The notes beneath the pieces are model-generated. The model saw nothing but the letters and a program-made list of their open reading frames with translations, made no database searches and was not told the origin of the DNA. Made by a program: the position numbers and the translations under genes. Positions 1 to 5,654 of a DNA stretch of 8,234 bases are shown piece after piece. Origin of the DNA: Oscillospiraceae bacterium (GTDB lineage: Bacteria > Bacillota > Clostridia > Oscillospirales > Ruminococcaceae); contig JAHHUC010000072.1 in the NCBI GenBank assembly GCA_020024215.1, positions 1-8,234 of the forward strand. The letters are read 5' to 3'. Within the stretch, counting starts at the first letter, position 1. Each line of letters opens with the position of its first letter.

Positions 1-87
1 CGCTTTCTTAAAAGAAAGCTTGCAAAGAACTTAAATTCGCACAGGTAAAAAAGCTTTTGGCATAACTTTTCTTCCTGCGTGTGTTAC
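1..87 (-). repeat. Dispersed repeat copy, inverted relative to the array at 2353-3096
   Basis: This stretch is the reverse complement of a unit of the array found downstream of gyrA. In order it shows the hairpin element GCTTTCTTAAAAGAAAGC, the GCAAAGAACTTAA segment, the TTCGCACA core, AAAAAAGCTTTTGGCATAA, and a diverged CCTGCGTGTGTT end. It is less conserved than the array units, with small insertions and deletions. The window edge may cut it at the left. Confidence 0.8.
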
Positions 88-137
88 AGCTTGACATTTT
101 GTGATGATAAGCACTTTTAAGTTAGGCTTTATTTTTA

Positions 138-158
138 CCATTTTTTAATGGCTTTTTT
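138..158 (+). terminator. Weak terminator-like hairpin
   Basis: A 5-bp stem CCATT/AATGG with a TTTT loop is followed by C and six T residues. The stem is short and AT-rich, and no gene ending here is visible inside the window, so this is only a weak candidate. The rest of 88-192 is AT-rich sequence in which I see no gene. Confidence 0.2.
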
Positions 159-192
159 CTGACACAGACAGCAAAAATAAAAGCTTTAATCA

Positions 193-277
193 ATTCTTCG
201 CTTTCTTCCGCTTTCTTAAAAGAAAGCTTGGCAAAGAATTTAATTTCGCATAATAAAAAAGCTTTTGGCGCATAGGT
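193..277 (-). repeat. Second dispersed repeat copy, inverted relative to the array
   Basis: Here again the array unit appears in reverse complement: the purine-rich tail (read as CGCTTTCTTCCGCTTTCTT), the AAAAGAAAGCTTGGCAAAG hairpin arm, TTTAATTTCGCA, then AAAAAAGCTTTTGGCGCAT. The expected CACAAGG after TTCG is degraded to CATAAT. It lies about 206 bp from the copy at 1-87 in the same orientation, so these two are dispersed copies and not part of a tight tandem array. Confidence 0.8.
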
Positions 278-284
278 ATTTTAG

Positions 285-470
285 TTAAGCGCAAGCAAGA
301 GAAAATATCAAAAGGCTTATCATCTTAATCCAAACAGGCAAATTAAAAGTAAGCCCGGCTAAAACAACCCTTAAGTCACCTTGCGGTAACAGCTCCCACT
401 GAGCATAAAATCCATTCTTTAAATAAAAATAATCCCAAAGTACCAAATACAAGTTTTGTACTTTGGGATT
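285..470 (-). pseudogene. Possible remnant of a coding sequence, no start codon
   Basis: A minus-strand frame is open for 61 codons, ending at TAA 285-287 and closed upstream by TAA 471-473. Its second half reads like protein, with GFYAQWELLPQGDLRVV followed by a hydrophobic stretch ending LLIFSLACA. There is no ATG before the middle of the hydrophobic stretch and no ribosome binding site. The upstream third overlaps the terminator hairpin at 431-470, so at least that part is probably not coding. It could be the 3' remnant of a deleted gene or a chance open frame. I do not recognise a family. Confidence 0.2.
424..470. terminator. Intrinsic terminator for the gene at 523-984, possibly bidirectional
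   Basis: A perfect 13-bp stem AATCCCAAAGTAC (431-443) pairs with GTACTTTGGGATT (458-470) across a 14-nt loop. On the minus strand the stem is followed by a T-rich run (ATTTTTATTT), which fits a Rho-independent terminator about 50 nt after the stop codon at 523. On the plus strand it is followed by TTAG and A-rich sequence, so termination in that direction would be weaker. Confidence 0.75.
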
Positions 471-522
471 TTAGTTAAAACAATGCTCTCTTGTCACAAT
501 AAAGATAATTTGTACTTACATT

Positions 523-984
523 TTAAAGGAAGCAATGATCTTCGTCAAAACACTCTGCTTTTTCAGCAATCAGTCTTTTCAGCTTTTTTAGACTTCTTGA
601 AAGTTCCTCATGCTTCTTTGAAATATCCTTGTCATCATAACTGACAAATGAAACCCACGCATCCAAGTTCTTACTTACATCCTCATAAAGATACTTGGAA
701 AATTGCAGCATACTTGTGTGGGAAATTTCATGTGTGACTGCTTCCTTATCCAAAGGCTTTCGCTCGTCGTCCTCGCATATAATATGGCAGTTCCAGTAGC
801 TTACAATGCACAAAAAGCGGTCTGGCTCCAAAAAGCCCTTTACGCAAAATGGCAGCATTGTCTCAAGTCCGTGTATTGCCTGCTCCACCCACTCTAAGGC
901 AATGTCATCAGTATAGCTTAATCCATATTTACAAGTACCCTCAAGCTGAAAGTCGCTCCATCCATATTTCGGCTTTGTCAGCAT
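523..984 (-). CDS. Hypothetical soluble protein, 153 residues, unrecognised family
   Basis: I do not recognise this protein. The frame is open further upstream to an ATG at 1105-1107, but the ATG at 982-984 is the likely start. It is preceded by AGGGGGA at 991-997 with 6-nt spacing, and the promoter at 1015-1043 lies inside the longer version. The 153-residue product begins MLTKPKYGWSDF. It has no signal peptide or membrane segment, so it should be cytosolic. It is acidic in the middle and at the C-terminus (CEDDE near 70-74, YDDKD near 117-121, FDEDH near 146-150). Residues about 123-144 are rich in K, E and L and probably form an amphipathic helix. There are seven cysteines, including a C-x3-C pair at 66 and 70. 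The gene has its own promoter and terminator, so it is a single-gene unit. Its accessory location would suit a small orphan, immunity or antitoxin-like protein, but nothing in the sequence proves any of these. Confidence 0.8.
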   Translation of the reverse strand: MLTKPKYGWSDFQLEGTCKYGLSYTDDIALEWVEQAIHGLETMLPFCVKGFLEPDRFLCIVSYWNCHIICEDDERKPLDKEAVTHEISHTSMLQFSKYLYEDVSKNLDAWVSFVSYDDKDISKKHEELSRSLKKLKRLIAEKAECFDEDHCFL

Positions 985-990
985 ATTTAA

Positions 991-997
991 TCCCCCT
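991..997 (-). promoter_or_regulatory. Ribosome binding site deciding the start at 984
   Basis: Read on the minus strand, AGGGGGA lies 6 nt before the ATG at 982-984. It supports this internal ATG over the ATG at 1105-1107, which lies upstream of the predicted promoter. Confidence 0.7.
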
Positions 998-1014
998 AAA
1001 ATTGTAGTTAAAAA

Positions 1015-1043
1015 AATATAGCATAATCTCCTGTGTTTTTCAA
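1015..1043 (-). promoter_or_regulatory. SigA-type promoter of the gene at 523-984
   Basis: On the minus strand there is a -35 box TTGAAA (1038-1043), an exact 17-nt spacer and a -10 box TATATT (1015-1020), followed by a T-run. Transcription should begin near 1005-1009, leaving a leader of about 20-25 nt before the ATG at 984. This close match to the vegetative consensus implies constitutive expression, and I see no operator. Confidence 0.75.
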
Positions 1044-1164
1044 GCATATAACTGACCGGCTTTGCCGTAACTAGAAAATTTACAAAGCAGCCGGAGCAAT
1101 TCAACACACTCTCCCGCCCAATTATGCATGAATTTATGTCTATTCTTTTGTGTATTATTACCTG

Positions 1165-1195
1165 TTGACTGTATACTTACTATATACTTTACAAT
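1165..1195 (+). promoter_or_regulatory. Candidate promoter of the YitT-like gene
   Basis: TTGACT (1165-1170) is followed after 19 nt by TACAAT (1190-1195). Both hexamers are good, but the spacing is longer than the optimal 17. A second possibility is TTGTGT (1148-1153) with TATACT (1172-1177) at 18-nt spacing. Either would produce a leader of roughly 45-70 nt before the TTG start at 1252. Confidence 0.4.
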
Positions 1196-1235
1196 ATAAG
1201 CATAGGCTCTCAACTGATTTTATAAAATACAATAC

Positions 1236-1243
1236 AAAAGGAG
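1236..1243 (+). promoter_or_regulatory. Ribosome binding site deciding the TTG start at 1252
   Basis: AAAAGGAG lies 8 nt before TTG 1252-1254. The earlier in-frame ATG at 1150 has no such site and lies before the predicted promoter, so TTG is the better start. Confidence 0.75.
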
Positions 1244-1251
1244 TTTTTTAT

Positions 1252-1893
1252 TTGTTCCCCAAGCTAAAGCTTAAAAACTGCATTTTAGCATTATTAGGAA
1301 GTGCTGTTCTCGCCTTTGGACTTTACAACATACACGCACTTTCCGGTGTGACCGAGGGCGGAGTTTTGGGCATGACCTTGCTTTTGCACCATTGGTTCAA
1401 TATTTCCCCTGCCGTTTCCGGCTTTGTAATGAATACAGCCTGCTATATCATGGGCTATAAGCTGTTGGGAAGGGAGTTTATTGCCTATTCATTTGTAGCA
1501 GGCGGCGGCTTCTCCCTTTTCTATGCCATATTTGAACGCTTTGAGCCGCTTTTTCCCGCACTTGCCGATATGCCCTTTTTAGCGGCCATACTTGGCGCAC
1601 TTTTTGTAGGCGTGGGAGTTGGCTTGAGCGTTCGGGCAGGCGGAGCACCCGGCGGTGATGACGCACTTGCCATGAGCATATCCCATATAACCAAATGGAA
1701 CATTGAGAGGTCTTACCTTATATCTGATTTGGTGGTGCTGGCGCTTTCTGCCTCTTATATCCCTTTTCTAAAGCTTGTGTATTCGCTTCTGACTGTCATG
1801 CTTTCAGGTCAGCTTATAGGAATTGTCCAGCGGTTTTCTTTTAAGAGCAAAGGTCAGGAGGGCAAAAATGCAAAGGCGGAGCATATGCCCTAA
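1252..1893 (+). CDS. YitT/YczE-family integral membrane protein (TTG start)
   Basis: A polytopic membrane protein of 213 residues that I assign to the YczE/YyaS/YitT group of Bacillota, a family whose transported substrate, if any, is not known. Hydrophobic segments lie at about residues 10-30, 38-70, 76-95, 106-127 and 155-193, giving five or six membrane passes. Family-type glycine-rich loops are visible: SGVTEGG at 31-37 and RAGGAPGGDDALA at 128-140, the latter resembling the GGxTGGTD motif of the family. It ends in a short charged cytoplasmic tail (about 194-213) and lacks the C-terminal DUF2179 domain of full-length YitT proteins (about 280 residues), so it is the short form. The start is placed at TTG because AAAAGGAG precedes it with 8-nt spacing; the same frame extends to ATG 1150 without support. 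It is monocistronic, with its own terminator directly after the stop, and divergent from the gene at 523-984. Confidence 0.85.
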   Translation: MFPKLKLKNCILALLGSAVLAFGLYNIHALSGVTEGGVLGMTLLLHHWFNISPAVSGFVMNTACYIMGYKLLGREFIAYSFVAGGGFSLFYAIFERFEPLFPALADMPFLAAILGALFVGVGVGLSVRAGGAPGGDDALAMSISHITKWNIERSYLISDLVVLALSASYIPFLKLVYSLLTVMLSGQLIGIVQRFSFKSKGQEGKNAKAEHMP

Positions 1894-1895
1894 AT

Positions 1896-1926
1896 AAAAA
1901 AGGACGGATGAACCGTCCTTTTTTAT
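1896..1926. terminator. Strong bidirectional intrinsic terminator
   Basis: A perfect 12-bp stem AAAAAAGGACGG (1896-1907) pairs with CCGTCCTTTTTT (1913-1924) around the 5-nt loop ATGAA. The T-run on the plus strand ends the YitT-like gene, whose stop codon is 3 nt before the stem. The matching A-run means it can also terminate minus-strand transcription arriving from 2013-2345 or beyond. Confidence 0.92.
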
Positions 1927-1934
1927 TGCAAAAA

Positions 1935-1950
1935 TGTTTCACGTGAAACA
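1935..1950. other. parS: parS site (ParB/Spo0J binding), copy 1
   Basis: TGTTTCACGTGAAACA is a perfect 16-bp palindrome and an exact match to the conserved bacterial parS consensus. Three flanking bases on each side extend the palindrome to 22 bp. In Bacillota, parS sites cluster around oriC, where ParB loads, spreads and recruits SMC. This one lies just after the terminator at 1896-1926, in a non-coding gap. Confidence 0.92.
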
Positions 1951-2012
1951 TTTGCCCATTAAAAGCATGGGGAAAACAATTACGGCAAAAAAGGCAGCAT
2001 ATTAAAATTCTG

Positions 2013-2345
2013 CTATACGCCCAAAAGATAAAAGCTGTTATACGGCCTTCCCTCCTTCAGCCGGTTAAGCAAAGCCTGACAATCTTTCGGCTTTGCTTCC
2101 TCTATCTGCTTAATAATTGCTTCTGTTTGCTGAGGTGGAAAATAGTTTATTCCATAGGTGTCAAGATAACCGCTCTCAAGATTTTGGTGTGTTCCGCCCT
2201 TTATAATCTCACCGTATCCATCAGAAAAATCATTCCTGTCATCACCGAAAATATATAAGGAAGCGTTCTATTGGTGTTCAACCACGGAAACAATTTCTTT
2301 TATTGAGGTGTGTTTTTTAGTCTGCAATATTGAAGCTCTGTGAAA
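2013..2345 (-). pseudogene. Decayed gene: C-terminal part of an unrecognised protein with in-frame TAG
   Basis: Read on the minus strand, 2345 to 2013 gives a coherent protein-like frame: FHRASILQTKKHTSIKEIV, then an in-frame TAG at 2268-2270, then NASLYIFGDDRNDFSDGYGE and on to KEGRPYNSFYLLGV followed by TAG at 2013-2015. The 84 codons after the internal stop have neither a start codon nor a ribosome binding site. The reading frame closes (TGA 2346-2348) a few bases before the first unit of the repeat array at about 2353, so the 5' half of the gene is absent. It looks like the tail of a soluble protein; I do not recognise the family. The gene has both a nonsense codon and a 5' truncation, so it is almost surely non-functional. 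Recoding of TAG is unlikely because recF in this window ends with TAG. Confidence 0.65.
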
Positions 2346-2352
2346 TCACCGC

Positions 2353-3096
2353 TGCTAAAGCTTTCTTTCCTTGTGCGAAATTAAATTCTTTGCCAAGCTT
2401 TCTTTAGAAAGTAAAAGAAAACAACGCAGGCATTAAACTTATGACAAAAGCTTTATTTCCTTGTGCGAAATTAAGTTCTTTGCCAAGCTTTCTTTTAAGA
2501 AAGCGAAAGAAAGCAAAAGAAAACAACGCAGGCACTAAACTTATGACGAAAGCTTTATTTCCTTGTGCGAAATTAAATTCTTTGCCAAGCTTTCTTTTAA
2601 GAAAGCGGAAGAAAACAACGCAGGCAAAAAAGTTATGCTAAAGCTTCTTTCTTTGTGCGAAATTAAATTCTTTGCCAAGCTATCTTTAGAAAGTAAAAGA
2701 AAACAACGCAGGCATTAAACTTATGACGAAAGCTTTATTTCCCTGTGCGAAATTAAGTTCTTTGCCAAGCTTTCTTTTAAGAAAGCGAAAGAAAGCGGAA
2801 GAAAACAACGCAGGCAAAAAACTTATGACAAAAGCTTTCTTTACTTGTGCGAAATTAAGTTCTTTGCCAAGCTTTCTTTTAAGAAAGCGGAAGAAAGCGG
2901 AAGAAAACAACGCAGGCATTAAACTTATGCTAAAAGCTTTCTTTCCTTGTGCGAAATTAAGTTCTTTGCAAGCTTTCTTTCAAGAAAGCGGAAGAAAACA
3001 ACGCAGGCACTAAACTTATGACGAAAGCTTTCTTTCCTTGTGCGAAATTAAGTTCTTTGCCAAGCTATCTTTAGAAAGCGGAAGAAAGCGGAAAAG
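2353..3096 (+). repeat. Tandem array of eight 90/102-bp hairpin-containing direct repeats
   Basis: The core TGTGCGAAATTAA recurs at 2372, 2462, 2564, 2654, 2744, 2846, 2948 and 3039 (TGTGCG start), with periods 90, 102, 90, 90, 102, 102 and 91. Each unit runs: AAAGCTTTCTTTCC, the core, TTCTTTGCCAAGC, a palindrome-like hairpin GCTTTCTTTTAAGAAAGC (shortened in units 1, 4 and 8), a purine tail built from GGAAGAAAGC steps, AAAACAACGCAGGC and TAAACTTATG. The 12-bp difference is one extra copy of the tail step. Units 1-3 and 4-6 form a 282-bp higher-order period. The last unit is truncated and ends 8 bp before the gyrA stop codon. Related inverted copies lie at 1-87 and 193-277. The unit is open in frame on both strands, but there is no ribosome binding site, so I do not call proteins here. 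Its function is unknown. Confidence 0.93.
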
Positions 3097-3104
3097 CGTG
3101 TTTT

Positions 3105-5618
3105 TTAAGAAAGTGTTTCTTCGGGGGCTGTGATTTCATCAAAGGAAGCCTCGCCGCTTTCATTTTCTTCCTCAGCGGAATCATCATCTTCTTCCTCATG
3201 GGGAACTGCCTCAATGGCGACTATTCTGCTTTCCTCGGCAAGGCGCATGACAATAACGCCGCCGGCATATCTGGACTGAATGTTTATCTGGGAGGCGGGA
3301 ATCCTGATTATTACGCCGTCATCGGCGATTATAACCACATCCTCATCATCAGCTACCGCCTTTACTGCGGCAACGGCGCCGTGCTTATCGGTGTAATAGT
3401 TCTTCACGCCCTTGGTTCCTCTGGATTTTGCAGGATATTCGGAGAATTCCGAGCGCCTGCCCTGTCCGTCCTCGGAAACTGTGAGGAGTGTCTTTTGATC
3501 ATCCACCACCTCAACTCCGACCACATAATCGTCGCCCTCTAAGGAAACAGCCTTTACACCTCTGGCACTTCTGCCCAATTCTCTGGCTTCTGATTCGTTA
3601 AACCTTACACATCTGCCGGATTTTGTTGCCACAACCAGCTCATCGTCGCCCTTTGTTTTTACAACAAAGGACAAAAGGTCATCATCGTCAAGATTTATGG
3701 CGATAAGGCCGGCTTTTCGGACATTTTTAAAGTTGGAAAGGGCGCACCTTTTGATAATTCCCTTTTTGGTCACCATAGAGAGGTAGATATCCGCCTCTAT
3801 GTCGCTAACCTGAATGGTGGATGTAACCTTTTCCCCCTGCTCCAGATTAAGCAGGTTTACTATGTTCACGCCCTTGCCCACACGGGATGCCTCGCTTATC
3901 TCATATGCCTTTATTCGGTGCATCCTGCCCCTGTCGGTAAAGAACAGAATGTAATCGTGGGATGAGCAGAAGAAGAGGTCAGTGACAAAGTCCTCTTCAC
4001 GTCTGGTCATGCCCATTATTCCCCTGCCGCCTCTTCTTTGAGCCTTGTATGTATCGGCAGGCATCCTCTTTACATAGCCAAAGTGTGTCATTGTTATAAC
4101 GCAGTCGGTCTGAGGGATGAGATCCTCAATATCCACCTCGCCGGAGACGGATTCTATTTTGGTTCTTCTCTCGTCGGAATATTTTTTGCCCACAGCTGAA
4201 ACCTCTTCCTTTACAATTTCCAGCTGTCTTGCAGGAGATGCCAATATTTCGTTATATTCCTTTATTTTTGCCTGAAGCTCATCCAATTCGTCCATTATCT
4301 TTTCAATTTCCAAGCCTGCCAGCTGACCTAATCGGAAGGCGACAATGGCGGATGCCTGCATATCGTCAAAGCCGAATTTTTCCATAATTGCCCGCTTTGC
4401 ATCAGATGAGGAGCCGTCTGTTGCCCTTATGGTGGCTATTATTTCATCAACTATGTCAATAGCCCTCTGCAAGCCCTCTAAAATATGGGCTCTGTCGGCG
4501 GCTTTTTTCAAATCGAACTTGGTTCTTCTTACAATTACCTCTTCCTGGAACTCTATATATTTTTCCAGAATTTCCTTTAAGGTGAGTATTTTAGGCTCGC
4601 CCTTATCAAGAGCCAGCATAATCACTCCCACAGTTTCCTGCATCTGTGTAAAGGAATAGAGCTGATTTAAGCAAACAGAGGCATTGGCATCCCTTTTAAG
4701 CTCAATGACAACTCTCATTCCGTCTCTGTCGGATTCATCTCCTATGTGGGAAATCATCTCAATCCGCTTGTTTTTCACCAGCTCGGCAATGGATTCTATA
4801 AGCCTTGCCTTGTTAACTCCGTAGGGAATTTCGGTAATTACAATCCGCTCTCTTCCCGATTCCATATCCTCTATGTGTGCCTTAGCGCGAAGGCGGATTT
4901 TTCCTCTGCCGCTTCCATAGGCTGCCCTTATGCCGCTTCTGCCCATAATTATGCCGCCTGTGGGAAAGTCAGGCCCCGGGATATAGGACATTATCTCATC
5001 TAAGGATATATCCGGGTTATCAATAAGCGCACATACAGCCCTTGTAACCTCGCCTAAATTGTGGGGCGGAATGTTGGTTGCCATGCCCACCGCAATTCCT
5101 GTGGAGCCGTTAACCAGAAGATTGGGATATTTTGAGGGCAAAACAACCGGTTCCTTAAGTCTGTCATCATAGTTGGGTGTAAAATCCACAGTTTCCTTTT
5201 CAATATCCGTCAGCATGGACATGGATATTTTGCTCATGCGGCTTTCTGTGTAACGATAGGCAGCCGCCGGATCTCCGTCAATGGAGCCGAAGTTTCCGTG
5301 TCCGTCAACAAGCGGATAGCGCAGAGAAAAATCCTGTGCCATTCTCACCATTGCGTCATAAACGGAAGCGTCGCCGTGGGGGTGGTACTTACCCAAAACA
5401 TTACCCACGGTGTCGGCGCACTTTCTGTAAGCCTTATCGGGGTATATTCCGTTTTCATAAAGTGTATATAATATTCTTCTGTGGACAGGCTTGAGGCCGT
5501 CCCTTACATCGGGCAGAGCGCGGCCCACAATAACCGACATGGAATAATCCAGATAGCTTTTTTTCATCTCGGCTTCAATTTCTACATTTATCTGCCTGCC
5601 CTTTTGAATTTCCTCCAT
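3105..5618 (-). CDS. gyrA: DNA gyrase subunit A
   Basis: GyrA is the DNA breakage-reunion subunit of DNA gyrase (A2B2), which introduces negative supercoils ahead of the fork using ATP hydrolysed by GyrB. The product is 837 residues, the normal length for Bacillota. The winged-helix/tower region contains the catalytic Arg122-Tyr123 in the AAAYRYTE motif, where Tyr123 forms the covalent bond to DNA. The quinolone region reads HPHGDASVYDAMVRMAQ at 79-95. The C-terminal beta-pinwheel starts near 500 and carries the GyrA box QRRGGRG (527-533), which marks gyrase rather than topoisomerase IV and is needed for DNA wrapping. Residues 808-837 form an acidic tail. The ATG is preceded by AGGAGG with 6-nt spacing. 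The gene is 36 bp downstream of gyrB and surely cotranscribed, with a parS in the gap. An alanine (Ala84) stands where E. coli GyrA has Ser83. No clear terminator precedes the repeat array. Confidence 0.98.
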   Translation of the reverse strand: MEEIQKGRQINVEIEAEMKKSYLDYSMSVIVGRALPDVRDGLKPVHRRILYTLYENGIYPDKAYRKCADTVGNVLGKYHPHGDASVYDAMVRMAQDFSLRYPLVDGHGNFGSIDGDPAAAYRYTESRMSKISMSMLTDIEKETVDFTPNYDDRLKEPVVLPSKYPNLLVNGSTGIAVGMATNIPPHNLGEVTRAVCALIDNPDISLDEIMSYIPGPDFPTGGIIMGRSGIRAAYGSGRGKIRLRAKAHIEDMESGRERIVITEIPYGVNKARLIESIAELVKNKRIEMISHIGDESDRDGMRVVIELKRDANASVCLNQLYSFTQMQETVGVIMLALDKGEPKILTLKEILEKYIEFQEEVIVRRTKFDLKKAADRAHILEGLQRAIDIVDEIIATIRATDGSSSDAKRAIMEKFGFDDMQASAIVAFRLGQLAGLEIEKIMDELDELQAKIKEYNEILASPARQLEIVKEEVSAVGKKYSDERRTKIESVSGEVDIEDLIPQTDCVITMTHFGYVKRMPADTYKAQRRGGRGIMGMTRREEDFVTDLFFCSSHDYILFFTDRGRMHRIKAYEISEASRVGKGVNIVNLLNLEQGEKVTSTIQVSDIEADIYLSMVTKKGIIKRCALSNFKNVRKAGLIAINLDDDDLLSFVVKTKGDDELVVATKSGRCVRFNESEARELGRSARGVKAVSLEGDDYVVGVEVVDDQKTLLTVSEDGQGRRSEFSEYPAKSRGTKGVKNYYTDKHGAVAAVKAVADDEDVVIIADDGVIIRIPASQINIQSRYAGGVIVMRLAEESRIVAIEAVPHEEEDDDSAEEENESGEASFDEITAPEETLS

Positions 5619-5624
5619 CTTGTT

Positions 5625-5630
5625 CCTCCT
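5625..5630 (-). promoter_or_regulatory. Ribosome binding site of gyrA
   Basis: A perfect AGGAGG on the minus strand, 6 nt before the gyrA ATG. It begins only 6 bp downstream of the parS at 5637-5652, so bound ParB would sit right beside it on the DNA. Confidence 0.85.
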
Positions 5631-5636
5631 AACAGA

Positions 5637-5652
5637 TGTTTCACGTGAAACA
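5637..5652. other. parS: parS site (ParB/Spo0J binding), copy 2, between gyrB and gyrA
   Basis: TGTTTCACGTGAAACA, identical over all 16 bp to the site at 1935-1950 and an exact consensus match. It sits inside the operon, 2 bp after the gyrB stop codon and 6 bp before the gyrA Shine-Dalgarno. Here the flanks do not extend the palindrome. The two parS centres are about 3.7 kb apart. Confidence 0.93.
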
Positions 5653-5654
5653 AT

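Noticed and set aside
985..1107. N-terminal extension of the gene at 523-984 to ATG 1105-1107
   Set aside because: The extension contains the strong promoter at 1015-1043 and has no good ribosome binding site, whereas ATG 982-984 does.
1150..1251. Upstream ATG start of the YitT-like gene
   Set aside because: It lies before the likely promoter elements and lacks a ribosome binding site; TTG 1252 has AAAAGGAG at 8-nt spacing and gives a normal family N-terminus.
2268..2270. TAG recoding (for example pyrrolysine) in the frame at 2013-2345
   Set aside because: recF in the same window ends with TAG, and the frame also lacks its 5' half, so a pseudogene explains it better.
2441..3013. Plus- and minus-strand open frames across the repeat array as small basic proteins
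   Set aside because: They arise from a repeat whose period is a multiple of three, are open on both strands, and have no ribosome binding site (GCAGGC precedes the ATGs).
2353..3096. CRISPR array
   Set aside because: Units are 90-102 bp and contiguous with no unique spacers; internal variation is point changes and 12-bp steps, and no cas gene is nearby.
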